64,000 nt of DNA from Candidatus Tepidifontimicrobium thermophilum (GTDB taxonomy: Bacteria > Sysuimicrobiota > Sysuimicrobiia > Sysuimicrobiales > Sysuimicrobiaceae): positions 171,258 through 235,257 of the forward strand of contig JAVKKH010000001.1 in assembly GCA_031296405.1 (NCBI GenBank), given 5' to 3'. Position 1 is the first letter of the stretch. Every line of letters starts with the position of its first letter. Positions 33,908 through 45,361 of this stretch are shown here, in pieces. Made by a program: the position numbers and the translations under genes. The notes under the pieces are model-generated. The model was not told the origin of the DNA and ran no database searches. It saw only the letters and a list, made by a program, of their open reading frames with translations.

Positions 33908-34228
33908 CTAGCGGCGCGGCGGCGGGGTGGCGGTGGGCTCGGGGACCAGGACCACCGCGATCTCGCCGGGGCGCACCAAGCCCAGCTCCTCCCGGGCCAG
34001 GCGCTCCACGTAGGCGGGGTCGTGCAGCCGGCGGATCTCCTCGCGCAGCCTGCGGTTCTCTTCCAGCAGGGCCTCCCGTTGGTGCTCGAGTTCCGCCAGC
34101 TGGCGGCTGAGGTGGTACAGGCGTAGCGCTGCCTGCCCGGAGGACAATGCGAACAGGCCGGCCGTGGCCACACCCAGGACCCACGCCAGCCGCCGCGGGT
34201 GAAGCAGTTTCGCTGCGTCGGTTGCCAC
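33908..34228 (-). CDS. Septum formation initiator FtsB/DivIC family protein
   Basis: 106 residues: short cytoplasmic N-terminus, one membrane helix (LAWVLGVATAGLFAL), a coiled coil (RQLAELEHQREALLEENRRLREEI, leucine heptads) and the family's DPAYVERLAREELGLVRPGE motif. Part of the divisome with FtsL/FtsQ. Its Pro-rich tail is short. Its place at the end of the mfd-mazG-rqcP block matches divIC of Bacillota. GTG start with GGAGCGA upstream. Confidence 0.88.
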   Translation of the reverse strand: MATDAAKLLHPRRLAWVLGVATAGLFALSSGQAALRLYHLSRQLAELEHQREALLEENRRLREEIRRLHDPAYVERLAREELGLVRPGEIAVVLVPEPTATPPPRR

Positions 34229-34325
34229 GACTTCGCTCCGCGGGCGCTCTGCGGCGCCGGCGCGTTTGCTCAGGCCTTCGCGACGGCTGGGGGGATTTCC
34301 TCCCGGGGCCGTCCCACGGGCCCTG

Positions 34326-36583
<2,258 letters not shown>

Positions 36584-36665
36584 CTAGGCCACGGTATGCA
36601 TCCCCGGCGCGCTTTCCAGGCAGCCTGCTCGGACCCGTCCGGTCAGGCCCTTCGGGAACACGCTC

Positions 36666-37445
36666 CTAGCCCGCGGCGTGTTTGGCTTCGCGCCACAGGT
36701 GCTCCAGCTCCGGCAGGGACAGCTGCTCGATGCGCTGCCCGCGCTCGGCGGCCAGCCGTTCCAGGGAGCGGAAGCGGCGGGTGAACTTCGCGCAGGCGTC
36801 CCGCAGGGCCTGCTCCGCGTCCACGCCCGCGAAGGCGGCCACCTTTGCCACGGTCATGAGAACGTCCCCCACCTCCTCCTGGACGGCGGCGGTGTCGCGA
36901 GAGGCCACCGCCTGGTCCAGCTCCGCCAGCTCCTCGTGCACCTTGTCCAGGGCGCTCCGGGGGTCGGGCCACTCGAACCCCGCCTGCGACGCGCGCTGGT
37001 ACAGCTTCTGCGCCCGAATCAGGGCGGGCAGGGAGCTGGGCACCCCGTCCAGGGCGGAAGCGTCCACCCCGCGCTCCGCGCGCTTCAAAGCCTCCCACCG
37101 TTCCTTCACTTTTTCAGGGGTGTCCACACCCTGCACGCCTCCGAACACGTGGGGGTGGCGCCGGACCAGCTTGTCGTGGATCGTGACTACCACGTCCTCG
37201 ATGGTGAACTGACCGCGCTCAGAGGCGATCTGGGCGTGGAACACCACCTGCAGCAACAGGTCTCCCAGCTCCTCCCGGAGGCGGTCCGGGTCGTCCGCCT
37301 CGATGGCCTCCAGGACCTCGTACGCTTCCTCCAGAAGGTACGGGCGGAGGGACGCGTGGGTCTGCTGTCGGTCCCACGGGCATCCCCCCGGGCCCCGGAG
37401 GGTGGCCATGACCTGGACGAGGTCCTGAAAGGTCGGACGCCTCAC
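36666..37445 (-). CDS. mazG: Nucleoside triphosphate pyrophosphohydrolase MazG
   Basis: 259 residues with two MazG domains. GGCPWDRQQTHASLRPYLLEEAYEVLEAI is the N-terminal signature; EELGDLLLQVVFHAQIA gives the first ExxD metal site; EELAELDQAV and EEVGDVLMTVAKVAAF give the second. Hydrolyses aberrant NTPs. The GTG at 37445 overlaps the foldase stop (GTGA). A much longer in-frame ORF upstream is only the shadow of the foldase gene. Confidence 0.94.
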   Translation of the reverse strand: MRRPTFQDLVQVMATLRGPGGCPWDRQQTHASLRPYLLEEAYEVLEAIEADDPDRLREELGDLLLQVVFHAQIASERGQFTIEDVVVTIHDKLVRRHPHVFGGVQGVDTPEKVKERWEALKRAERGVDASALDGVPSSLPALIRAQKLYQRASQAGFEWPDPRSALDKVHEELAELDQAVASRDTAAVQEEVGDVLMTVAKVAAFAGVDAEQALRDACAKFTRRFRSLERLAAERGQRIEQLSLPELEHLWREAKHAAG

Positions 37446-38386
37446 AGGTGCACCGCGATCTTCGCCCGCTGCCGCAGGTCCTTCAGCCAAGCTGCGAACG
37501 CCTCCCGTCGCTTGTTCTCCCGCAACAGCTCCACCACCTGCCGCCGGGCCGCCTCCCAAGTCGCCTTCCGAGCGGGCAGGCGCTGGGTCACCTGGACTAC
37601 GTGGTAGCCGAAGGACGTCTGGACCGGCTCGCTGAGCTCTCCCGGCTTGAGGGAGAAGGCCGCCCGCTCGAACTCGGGGACGGTCTGACCGGGTGCCACC
37701 AGGCCCAGGTCGCCACCCTGGCTCCGGCTGCCCGGATCCAGGCTCAGCTCGCGGGCCAGCTTCTCGAAGGACTCGCCGGCCCGCAGACGCGCCAAAGCCA
37801 CGCGCGCCTCCGCCTCCGTCTTCAGCAGGATGTGGCGGACCCGCACCCGCTCGGGCTCGTCGAAGGCAGCCCGGTGCGCATCGAAGTACGCGCGGGCCTC
37901 CTGCTCGGAAACCTCGGGCACCTGCATCTGGTCCAACAGCCGCCGCACGGTGAGCTCGAACCGGACCCGCTCGCGGAGCTCTGCCCGGGAGACCCCCTGC
38001 TGCTGGAGAGTCCGCTCGAACTCCTCCGCGGAGGGGAAGCTGGAGGCGATCTGCCGCAGCCGTTCCTCGACTTCCCCCTCTGGGGCGAGCCGCCCCGTCC
38101 GGCGCGCCTCTTGGAGGATCAAGGCTCGTTCGATGAGCTGGTCCAGGACGCTGCGGGCCACCTGTGCGCGCTGGCGCGCCGCGTCTGTCTTGGAGAAGTC
38201 CACGCCGAAGCGGGCGCCGATCTCGCGGACGTACCGGTCCACCTCCGCGGTGTAAATGGGCTCCCCGTTCACCGTGGCCGCCACCAGCGGCGCCCGCCGC
38301 GCCCAGCGGACCGCCACCAGCCCACCCGCCGCCACCGCAGCCACGGCAGCGACCGCTCCGACCAACCACCAGCTTCGGTTCCTCAT
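37442..38386 (-). CDS. Parvulin-type peptidyl-prolyl isomerase / foldase (PrsA/SurA-like)
   Basis: 314 residues. One N-terminal membrane anchor (WWLVGAVAAVAAVAAGGLVAV). A SurA-N-like chaperone region (NGEPIYTAEVDRYVREI, DQLIERALILQEARRTG) precedes a parvulin domain from about 185 (RVRHILLKTEAEARVALARL, GGDLGLVAPGQTVPEFERAAFSL, TSFGYHVVQVT). Assists folding of exported proteins outside the membrane. No lipobox, unlike Bacillus PrsA. Between mfd and mazG, a position also seen in clostridia-like genomes. Confidence 0.9.
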   Translation of the reverse strand: MRNRSWWLVGAVAAVAAVAAGGLVAVRWARRAPLVAATVNGEPIYTAEVDRYVREIGARFGVDFSKTDAARQRAQVARSVLDQLIERALILQEARRTGRLAPEGEVEERLRQIASSFPSAEEFERTLQQQGVSRAELRERVRFELTVRRLLDQMQVPEVSEQEARAYFDAHRAAFDEPERVRVRHILLKTEAEARVALARLRAGESFEKLARELSLDPGSRSQGGDLGLVAPGQTVPEFERAAFSLKPGELSEPVQTSFGYHVVQVTQRLPARKATWEAARRQVVELLRENKRREAFAAWLKDLRQRAKIAVHL

Positions 38387-38403
38387 GACCTAGCCCTCCC
38401 GAC

Positions 38404-41400
38404 CTACGCGGTCACCGGCTGCGGCCTCCTGTGCCGCAAAGCCGCCCAGCTGTCCAGCACGTCCCTCAACAGGTGGAGGACCCGGGCGTCGTCCGTGGTG
38501 TCTACGCACACCAGCAGGCCCTCGGGTACTCCCTGGACTCGGCCCCGGTACTCCAGTGCCAGCCACCGGATCTCCCGGGTCGGCACGCGGTCGCGGGCCC
38601 GCACCAGGACCCCGCGGCTCTCCCGTACCAGGGCGGAAATGCCCAGGCCGCGGGCCATCTCGCGCAGTGCGGCCACCTGCACCAGGTTCCGGGCGGGCTC
38701 CGGCAGGGGGCCGTACCGGTCCCGCAGCTCCTCCTCAACGGCTACCACCTCCTGCGGGCTACGGGCGGTAGCTAGCCTCCGGTACGCGGCCAGGCGCTCG
38801 CGCTCCTGCGGCACGTAGCTCTCCGGGAGGTAGGCGGACACCCGTAGTTCCACCACGGGGTCCGGTGCTTCCTCCACGAACTCGCCCCGCAGCCGGCGGA
38901 TGGCTTCATCGAGCAGCCGGGTGTAGAGGTCGAAGCCGACCGCGGCCATATGGCCGTGCTGTTCGGGCCCCAGGAGGTTACCGGCTCCGCGGATTTCCAG
39001 GTCCCGCATGGCCAGCCGGATCCCACTGCCCAGGGCCACGAACTCCCGCAGCGCCTCCAGCCGCGCCCTGGCTTCTTCTCCCAGCTGCGCGCCCCTGGGG
39101 TACAGGAGGTAGGCATAGGCCTGCTGGTCCGCACGGCCTACCCGCCCGCGCAGCTGGTACAGCTGCGCCAGACCCAGGGTGTGGGCCTCCTCCACCAGGA
39201 TGGTGTTCACCCGGGGGATGTCCAGCCCGATCTCCACGATGGTGGTGCACACCAGCACGTCGTAGCGGCCCGCCACGAAGTCCAGCATCACCCGCTCCAG
39301 CTGGGACTCGGGCATCTGGCCGTGGGCCACCGCCACCCGCGCCTCCGGCACCAGAGCCTGAACGCGCCGGGCGGCGCGCTCGATGGTGTTGACCCGGTTG
39401 TGCACCACGTACACCTGCCCTCCGCGCGCCAGTTCCCGGCGGATGGCCTCCTGCACCAAAGCCTCGCTCCACTCCGCCACCGTGGTGCGGATCGGCTGTC
39501 GGGCATCGGGGGGGGTCTCCATCAGGGACATGTCCCGAAGGCCCACCAGGGACATGTGGAGGGTCCGGGGAATCGGGGTGGCGGTCAGGGTGAGCACGTC
39601 CACCGAGGCGCGCAGCTGCTTGAGGCGCTCCTTGTGCAGTACCCCGAACCGCTGTTCCTCGTCGATGATCACCAAGCCCAGGTCCTTGAAGCGCACGTCC
39701 TTCTGCAGGAGACGGTGCGTGCCGATCACCACGTCCACCGTGCCCGCGGCCAGGTCCTCCAGCACGCGCCGCACCTCCCGGGGCGAGCGGAAGCGACTCA
39801 CCATCTCCACCCGCACGGGGAACGCCGCGAAGCGGGTCCGGAAGACCTGCCAGTGCTGCTGCGCCAGGAGGGTGGTGGGGACCAACACCGCCACCTGCTT
39901 GCCGTCCATCACCGCCTTGAAGGCGGCCCGGACCGCTACCTCGGTCTTCCCGTAGCCTACGTCCCCGGCCACCAGCCGGTCCATGGGCTTGGGCGACTCC
40001 ATGTCCCGCTTCACATCCTCGATGGCCTTCCACTGGTCCGGGGTCTCCTCGAACTCGAAGGAGGCTTCCAGCTCCCGCTGCCAGGGGGTGTCTGGGGAGA
40101 AGGCGAAGCCACGGGCAGCCTGCCGGCGGGCGTACAGCTCCAGCAGCTCCCGCGCCACCTGCTCGGTGGCTTCCCGGACCCGGCGCTTCTCCCGCTCCCA
40201 GTCCGCGGTGCCCAGGCGGTGGATGCGCGGCGTGTGACCCTCGACGCCCACGTAGCGCTGGACTAGGTGGATCTGGTCCGTGGGCACGAACAGAGCGTCG
40301 CCCTCCGCATACTCCAGGTGCAGGTAGTCACGCTCCGCCCCCGCCACCGCCTTGCGGACCACCCCCCGGTACCGCCCGACCCCGTGGTGCACGTGTACCA
40401 CCAGGTCGCCGGGCTCGAGCTCTGACCACGACCGGACGGCGGTCCCGTCCTTGGCTACCCGGAGCCGACGCCGCCGGCGTTTCCACCCCAGCACCTCCGC
40501 GTCGGTGACCACCACCAGTTGCAGGTCCGGGACCCGGAAGCCCCGGGACAGACCACCGGGCACCGACACCGCGAGCCCGGCCGCGGGCGGGCTGTCGAGG
40601 CTGGGGCAAGGATCGACAGGGATCCCGTGGTCGGCCAGGATCTCGCTCAGCCGGCCCGCCTGGGCGCTGACCAGTACCACCCGCTGTCCGGAGCCCAGCC
40701 ACCGCCGCACCTGGTCGGCCAGGAAGGCCGTCTGGCCCGCGAAGGCCTCCACCGGCTGTACGGGAACCTCAAACCCCCGCCAGCCTTCCGGGGCTCCGTG
40801 GTAGGCGCTGACGGCCATCAGGCACCGTCTGTCTGCGGCGGCCAGCACGGCTTCCCACGGCACGTACGCGGGCTTGGCCTGGTGCTGGCCCTCCGCTTCC
40901 CGCGCAGCCCGGTATACGGAACGGGCCTGCGCCTCCAGCTCCGCAGGCTCGTCCAGAACGACCAGAGTCTGCGGGGGGAACAGGTCCAGCAGAAGGGCAT
41001 TCCCCTCCGGCTCGGACGCCAGGGGCAGCTCGGCACAGTCCGCCTTCGCTTCTGAGCGCTGCGTCTCTGGGTCGAACCGGCGGATGGAGTCCACCAAGTC
41101 GCCGAACCACTCCAGCCTCCACGGCCGGTCCGCGTCGGGCGGGAAGACGTCCACGATCCCGCCCCGGACGGCGTACGTGCCGCGGGTCTGCACCAGGTCC
41201 ACCCGATCGTAGCCTCCCTCCTGCAGGTAGCGGACGACGGCCTCCAGGGGGACCTCCTCTCCTACGCGAACCTGCTTTCGCACGGACCCCAGGGCGGACG
41301 CCGCTGGCACGGGACGGCAGGCGGTAGCCACCGGGGCCAGGATGACTACAGGTAGCCCGCTGGCCAGGTCGGCCAGAGCCCGCAGCCGTTCGCCCACCAC

Positions 41401-41709
41401 CTCGGGGGCCGGGGGCAGGGGGTCGTGGGGCAAGACTTCCAACGGCGGCAAGTAGCGCAGGCGGTCCCGCAGGCCAGGCGCCAAGGCGGACAGGTCCTCT
41501 TGCAACGACTCCCCGGCGTCCCGGCCGGGCACAAGGATCAGGGCTGGCCGCGGAGGCCCCCACACCAGAAGATCCGCCAGGAGAAGGCTCTTCGCCCCCT
41601 GCGCGGGCACAAGGGCCCACGCGCGGGCGGGCGGCCGGGACATGACGTCCCGCAGCTCGTGCAGCCGCGGCCAGTTGCGGGTCAGCTGCAGCAGGCCTTC
41701 GAACGACAA
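38404..41709 (-). CDS. mfd: Transcription-repair coupling factor Mfd
   Basis: About 1,100 residues. Order: UvrB-homology N-terminal module, RNA polymerase-interacting domain (LEPGDLVVHVHHGVGRYRGV), helicase core with GDVGYGKTEVAVRAAFKA (Walker A), DEEQRFG (Walker B), TATPIPRT, and the TRG motif region RGRVGRADQQAYAYLL. The C-terminal domain (VELRVSAYLPESYV) is present. It dislodges stalled RNA polymerase and recruits UvrA. Start is uncertain: TTG at 41709 has AGGTGGA at good spacing, GTG at 41715 is too close to it. Confidence 0.95.
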   Translation of the reverse strand: MSFEGLLQLTRNWPRLHELRDVMSRPPARAWALVPAQGAKSLLLADLLVWGPPRPALILVPGRDAGESLQEDLSALAPGLRDRLRYLPPLEVLPHDPLPPAPEVVGERLRALADLASGLPVVILAPVATACRPVPAASALGSVRKQVRVGEEVPLEAVVRYLQEGGYDRVDLVQTRGTYAVRGGIVDVFPPDADRPWRLEWFGDLVDSIRRFDPETQRSEAKADCAELPLASEPEGNALLLDLFPPQTLVVLDEPAELEAQARSVYRAAREAEGQHQAKPAYVPWEAVLAAADRRCLMAVSAYHGAPEGWRGFEVPVQPVEAFAGQTAFLADQVRRWLGSGQRVVLVSAQAGRLSEILADHGIPVDPCPSLDSPPAAGLAVSVPGGLSRGFRVPDLQLVVVTDAEVLGWKRRRRRLRVAKDGTAVRSWSELEPGDLVVHVHHGVGRYRGVVRKAVAGAERDYLHLEYAEGDALFVPTDQIHLVQRYVGVEGHTPRIHRLGTADWEREKRRVREATEQVARELLELYARRQAARGFAFSPDTPWQRELEASFEFEETPDQWKAIEDVKRDMESPKPMDRLVAGDVGYGKTEVAVRAAFKAVMDGKQVAVLVPTTLLAQQHWQVFRTRFAAFPVRVEMVSRFRSPREVRRVLEDLAAGTVDVVIGTHRLLQKDVRFKDLGLVIIDEEQRFGVLHKERLKQLRASVDVLTLTATPIPRTLHMSLVGLRDMSLMETPPDARQPIRTTVAEWSEALVQEAIRRELARGGQVYVVHNRVNTIERAARRVQALVPEARVAVAHGQMPESQLERVMLDFVAGRYDVLVCTTIVEIGLDIPRVNTILVEEAHTLGLAQLYQLRGRVGRADQQAYAYLLYPRGAQLGEEARARLEALREFVALGSGIRLAMRDLEIRGAGNLLGPEQHGHMAAVGFDLYTRLLDEAIRRLRGEFVEEAPDPVVELRVSAYLPESYVPQERERLAAYRRLATARSPQEVVAVEEELRDRYGPLPEPARNLVQVAALREMARGLGISALVRESRGVLVRARDRVPTREIRWLALEYRGRVQGVPEGLLVCVDTTDDARVLHLLRDVLDSWAALRHRRPQPVTA

Positions 41710-41791
41710 CGCCACTCCACCTAGACCTTCCGGCAGGAGACCGCCGCCATGGTAGCATGGAGCCCGCGGGACCGGCACGGGAGGGACAACG

Positions 41792-42199
41792 GTGGGCTAC
41801 TGGATCCTGAAGAGCGAGCCGGACGAGTGGTCCTGGGAGGACCAGGTGCGCGCGGGGACGGACGTGTGGGATGGGGTCGTGAACCCGCAGGCGCTACGGA
41901 ACCTGCGGGCCATGCGCCGGGGCGACCTGGCGCTTTTCTACCACACGGGGGACGAGCGGCGCGCGGTGGGCGTGGTGGAGGTGGTCCGGGAGGCGTACCC
42001 GGACCCCACGGACCCGTCGGGCAGGCGGGTGGTGGTGGACGTACGGGCGCTCCGGCCGTTGCCCCGGCCCGTGACCCTGGCGCAGATCAAGGCGGAACCC
42101 CGGTTGTCCCACCTGGCCCTGGTGCGGCAGCCCCGGCTGTCCGTCGTCCCGGTGGACGGGGAGGCCTGGCGGCTTCTGTTGCGGATGGGCGGTCTGTGA
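41792..42199 (+). CDS. EVE domain protein
   Basis: 135 residues, a stand-alone EVE domain (PUA-like): YWILKSEPDEWSWEDQ, WDGVVNPQALRNLRAMRRGDLALFYHTGDERRAVGVVEVVREAYPD, and VTLAQIKAEPRLSHLALVRQPRLSVVPV. EVE domains bind modified bases in DNA or RNA. It is divergent from mfd and ends in a strong shared terminator. GTG start with GGGAGGGACAAC upstream. Confidence 0.9.
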   Translation: MGYWILKSEPDEWSWEDQVRAGTDVWDGVVNPQALRNLRAMRRGDLALFYHTGDERRAVGVVEVVREAYPDPTDPSGRRVVVDVRALRPLPRPVTLAQIKAEPRLSHLALVRQPRLSVVPVDGEAWRLLLRMGGL

Positions 42200-42236
42200 G
42201 GACGGGCCCGGGAGGGGACCTCCCGGGCCCGTCCTC
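42198..42236. terminator. Bidirectional terminator between the EVE gene and glnA
   Basis: An 18-bp perfect inverted repeat (42198-42215 with 42219-42236; core GGACGGGCCCGGGAGG) with a 3-base loop. It overlaps the EVE stop codon and ends two bases before the glnA stop, serving both convergent genes. T runs are short. Confidence 0.8.
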
Positions 42237-42238
42237 CT

Positions 42239-43678
42239 TCAGATGTCGAAGTACAGGTAGAACTCGTACGGGTGGGGGCGGATGTTCACCTCGTGGAGCT
42301 CCCGCTCCCGCTTGTACGCGATCCACGTGTCCAGAAGGTCCCGGGTGAACACGTCGCCCTCCAACAGGAACTCGCAGTCCGCCTCCAGCGCGTCCAGCAC
42401 CGCGGCCAGCGAACCGGGCACGCTCTTCACCTTCGCCGCTTCCTCGGGCGGGAGCTCGTACGTGTTCACGTCCAGGGGGCCGAAGGGAGAGGGGTCCAGC
42501 TTGCGGCGGACGCCGTCCAGGCCGGCCATGAGCATGGCGGCAAAGGCCAGGTACGGGTTGCAGCTGGGGTCCGGCGGCCGGAACTCGATGCGCTTGCTGG
42601 CTGCCGACTCCGCGCCGAAGTGGTACATGGGGATCCGGACGCAGGCGCTGCGGTTCCGCTTGCTGAACGCCACGTTCACGGGTGCCTCGTAGTGGGGGAC
42701 CAGCCGCTTGTAGGAGTTGGTGGTGGGGCTGGTGAGGCCCAGCAGGGCGTCCACGTGGGTGAGCAGGCCCGCCACGTAGTGGAGGGCGAGGGGGCTCAGC
42801 TCCGCGTAGCCCCCCTCCCCGTAGAACAGGTTCCGTCCGTCCTTCCACAGGCTCTGGTGGGTGTGCATGCCGTTGCCGTTGTCCCCGAATAGAGGTTTCG
42901 GCATGAAGGTCACCGTGCAGCCGTGGCGGCGGGCCACGTTGCGCATGACGTACTTGTACACCATCACCTTGTCGGCCATGCGGACCAGGGTATCCCGCTC
43001 CATGTCCACCTCCGCCTGGCCGGCGGTGGCCACCTCGTGGTGGTGCATCTCCACGGGGATCCCGATCTGCTCCAGGATCAGCGCCGCCTCGCTGCGGATG
43101 TCCTGGAAGGTGTCGCTGGGCGGCGCGGGGAAGTAACCCTCCTTGGGCCGGATCTTGTAGCCCAGGTTCTTGCCCTCCCCGTTGCCGCTGTTCCAGATCC
43201 CCTCCCGGCTGTCAATGCAGTACCCCGACCGGTGGGGGGTCACCTCGTACGTCACGTGGTCGAAGATGAAGAACTCGATCTCCGGCCCCCAGAAGCTTGT
43301 GTCCGCGATCCCCGTCTCCTTCAGGTAGGCCTCCGCCTTACGGGCCACGTACCGGGGGTCGCGGGAGTACGGTGCCCGGGTCTCGGGGTCCACCACGTCG
43401 CAGATCATCACGAGGGTCGGAATTTCCAGGAAGGGGTCCACGAAGGCGGTGTTGGGGTCGGGCAGCAGGAGCATGTCGCTCTCCTGGATGGCCTGAAAGC
43501 CCCGGATGCTGCTCCCGTCGAACCCGATCCCCTTGGTGAAGGTGGACAGGTCCACCTGGGAGGCGGGGACCGAAGCGTGCTGCCACGTCCCCGGTAGGTC
43601 GGTGAACCGCAAGTCCACGATCTGGACCCCCTTCTCCTTGATCAGGGCCAGCACGTCGCTGGGCGTCCTGGGAACCAT
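42239..43678 (-). CDS. glnA: Glutamine synthetase type I
   Basis: 479 residues, GSI family: GFDGSSIRGF, EIEFFIFD, HHHEVATAGQAEVD (metal ligands), NGNGMHTHQSLW and RIEFRPPDPSCNPYLAFAA are present. The VNTYELPPEE segment retains the tyrosine adenylylated in GSI-beta enzymes, so covalent control is possible. Makes glutamine from glutamate and ammonia. ATG at 43678 with GGAGGT eight bases upstream. It has its own promoter and an attenuator leader, and follows amtB and a tiny membrane protein gene. Confidence 0.97.
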   Translation of the reverse strand: MVPRTPSDVLALIKEKGVQIVDLRFTDLPGTWQHASVPASQVDLSTFTKGIGFDGSSIRGFQAIQESDMLLLPDPNTAFVDPFLEIPTLVMICDVVDPETRAPYSRDPRYVARKAEAYLKETGIADTSFWGPEIEFFIFDHVTYEVTPHRSGYCIDSREGIWNSGNGEGKNLGYKIRPKEGYFPAPPSDTFQDIRSEAALILEQIGIPVEMHHHEVATAGQAEVDMERDTLVRMADKVMVYKYVMRNVARRHGCTVTFMPKPLFGDNGNGMHTHQSLWKDGRNLFYGEGGYAELSPLALHYVAGLLTHVDALLGLTSPTTNSYKRLVPHYEAPVNVAFSKRNRSACVRIPMYHFGAESAASKRIEFRPPDPSCNPYLAFAAMLMAGLDGVRRKLDPSPFGPLDVNTYELPPEEAAKVKSVPGSLAAVLDALEADCEFLLEGDVFTRDLLDTWIAYKRERELHEVNIRPHPYEFYLYFDI

Positions 43679-43731
43679 CTGTTGCACCTCCCGTCCGGTC
43701 TTTTTTGCGCGAACGCCGAAGACTCGCGGAA

Positions 43732-43777
43732 ACACAAAGACGCCCCGGCGCCGCAAGGGCGCGGGGCGTCGTGGCCC
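43732..43777 (-). promoter_or_regulatory. glnA leader attenuator with ANTAR-type stem-loop module
   Basis: Minus strand: GGGC-CACGAC-GCCC (43777-43764) can fold as a 4-bp stem with a hexaloop. Its 3' half is part of the left arm (GACGCCCC, 43770-43763) of a terminator whose right arm is GGGGCGTC (43746-43739), followed by TTTGTGTTT. The two structures exclude each other, the layout of ANTAR antitermination targets. The same module precedes amtB and the ANTAR gene. Confidence 0.65.
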
Positions 43778-43802
43778 ACGCAGTGCTATTCAGCTCGGCG
43801 TG

Positions 43803-43832
43803 TTTATACCACAGACGTGGGTGGGCCGTCAA
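43803..43832 (-). promoter_or_regulatory. glnA promoter
   Basis: Minus strand TTGACG (43832-43827), 18-bp spacer, TATAAA (43808-43803). Predicted transcript start near 43796, giving a leader of roughly 120 nt. The TGA stop of the small membrane protein gene lies inside the -35 hexamer. Confidence 0.7.
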
Positions 43833-43936
43833 ACCTCCTCTTCGGCCCGCCCCGCCCGCCGCAGGAGACGGCTGGGCAGCACCACCCACGCGCAGAACAA
43901 CAGCACGAACGAACCGAGGGCGATCCACGCTTCCAC
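43829..43936 (-). CDS. 35-residue single-span membrane protein between amtB and glnA
   Basis: GTG at 43936-43934 preceded by a strong AAAGGAGGT at about eight bases. Product: short N-terminus, one membrane helix (WIALGSFVLLFCAWVVLP) and a basic then acidic tail (SRLLRRAGRAEEEV). It is in the amtB transcript, 43 bp after its stop. No known family; likely a membrane microprotein that could act on AmtB. Its stop codon is embedded in the glnA -35. Confidence 0.6.
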   Translation of the reverse strand: MEAWIALGSFVLLFCAWVVLPSRLLRRAGRAEEEV

Positions 43937-43979
43937 AGGTCTGACCTCCTTTCCGTCGGGCGTTTTCCGGTCTTCTGGG

Positions 43980-45350
43980 CTACGACCCGGCGCCCGCCAG
44001 CGCGGGCTCCAGGGCGTAGGCGGGCGTGCCGTGCTCGGGAATGTCCAGGCCCTGCAGCTCCTCCTCCCGGGAGGCCCGCAGGCCGATGGTGGCCCGGATG
44101 AGGGCGAACATCACGTAGCCGGTGGCGAGGGTCCAGAGGGTGACCGCCCCCATGCTGATGAGCTGGGCCACCAGCTGGCCGGTCTCGCCCACGATGAGGC
44201 CCCGCACGTTCCCGTACGTCCCGTCCGCGAAGATCCCCACGGCCAGCAGCCCCCACAGACCCCCTGCGGCGTGCACCGACACCGCGCCCACGGGGTCGTC
44301 CACCTTCAGGACCCGCTCCACGAAGCCCAGACTCCACATCATCACCAGTGCGGCCACCCCGCCGATGACCACGGCGGCCCAGGTTGGGACGTACGCGCAC
44401 GGCGCGGTGATGCCCACGAGGCCGGCGAGAGCCCCGTTGCAGGCCATGGCGATGTCGGCTTTGCCGGTGCGGGCCAGGGTCGCGTACAGGGCCACTACGC
44501 CACCCGCGGCACCCGCGAGGAAGGTGTTCACCGCCACCACGGAGATCCGCAGGTCGGTGGCGGCCAGGGTGCTGCCCGGGTTGAACCCGAACCAGCCGAA
44601 GAACAGGATGAAGGTCCCCGTGACCACGTAGGCCATGTTGTGACCCGGGATGGGGTTCGGCGTGCCGTCGGGATTGAACTTCCCGATGCGCGGGCCCACC
44701 ATGGCGGCACCCACCAACCCCAGAAGCCCGCCCACCGCGTGGACCACGCCCGAGCCCGCGAAGTCCCGCGCCCCGACGCCGAAGGGGAGGTTCGCCAGCC
44801 ACCCGCCGCCCCACACCCAATGGCCGTAGATGGGGTAAATCAGGGCGCTCACCAGGAAGCTGTAGGCCAGGTAGGCTTGGATCTTGGTGCGCTCCGCCAT
44901 GGCCCCGGCCACGATGGTGGCCGCGGTGGCCGCGAACACCATCTGGAAGAACCAGTACAGGGCCGTGGTGACGTCGTAGGCGGCGCCGCTCAGGAAGAAG
45001 CCGGACAGACCGACCCACGGCGTCCCGTGCTCCAGGCCGCTGGCGAGCTTGCTGCCGCCGAACATGAGGGCAAACCCGAACGCCCAGTAGCTGAGGGCCG
45101 CGATGCTGAAGTCCATGTAGCTCTTCGTCAGGTAATTGACGGTGTTCTTGGACCGGATCAACCCGGCGCCTAGCAGGGCGAAGCCCGCCTGCATGAAGAA
45201 CACCAGGAAGGCCGCTACGAGGGTCCAGGTGAAGTTCACCGCGGAGTTGGGGTCCGCCTTGAAGGTGGTGGTCCCCGTGGGGTCTGCAGCCCACGCGGCG
45301 GGGGTACAGGCCAGCAGCAGGGCTGCGGCCAGGGTCCAGGCTCTCCGCAT
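43980..45350 (-). CDS. amtB: Ammonium transporter AmtB
   Basis: 456 residues with a signal peptide (LAAALLLACTPAAWA) and about eleven helices. Amt landmarks include NSAVNFTWTLVAAFLVFFMQAGFALLGAGL, YWAFGFALMFGG, SGVVHAVGGLLGLVGA (first pore His region), NPDGTPNPIPGHN, FGWFGFNPGS and VSVHAAGGLWGLLAVGIFADG (second His). The C-terminus, LQGLDIPEHGTPAY, is the PII-contact motif, so a GlnK-type regulator is expected although no glnK is adjacent. ATG with GGAGGAGC upstream. Own promoter and a tandem attenuator leader. Confidence 0.96.
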   Translation of the reverse strand: MRRAWTLAAALLLACTPAAWAADPTGTTTFKADPNSAVNFTWTLVAAFLVFFMQAGFALLGAGLIRSKNTVNYLTKSYMDFSIAALSYWAFGFALMFGGSKLASGLEHGTPWVGLSGFFLSGAAYDVTTALYWFFQMVFAATAATIVAGAMAERTKIQAYLAYSFLVSALIYPIYGHWVWGGGWLANLPFGVGARDFAGSGVVHAVGGLLGLVGAAMVGPRIGKFNPDGTPNPIPGHNMAYVVTGTFILFFGWFGFNPGSTLAATDLRISVVAVNTFLAGAAGGVVALYATLARTGKADIAMACNGALAGLVGITAPCAYVPTWAAVVIGGVAALVMMWSLGFVERVLKVDDPVGAVSVHAAGGLWGLLAVGIFADGTYGNVRGLIVGETGQLVAQLISMGAVTLWTLATGYVMFALIRATIGLRASREEELQGLDIPEHGTPAYALEPALAGAGS

Positions 45351-45361
45351 CTGCTCCTCCC

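Noticed and set aside
37446-38369. Long in-frame extension upstream of mazG giving a 567-residue protein.
   Set aside because: The extension is the foldase gene read in another frame; its composition is Gly/Arg/Pro-rich and lacks family similarity.
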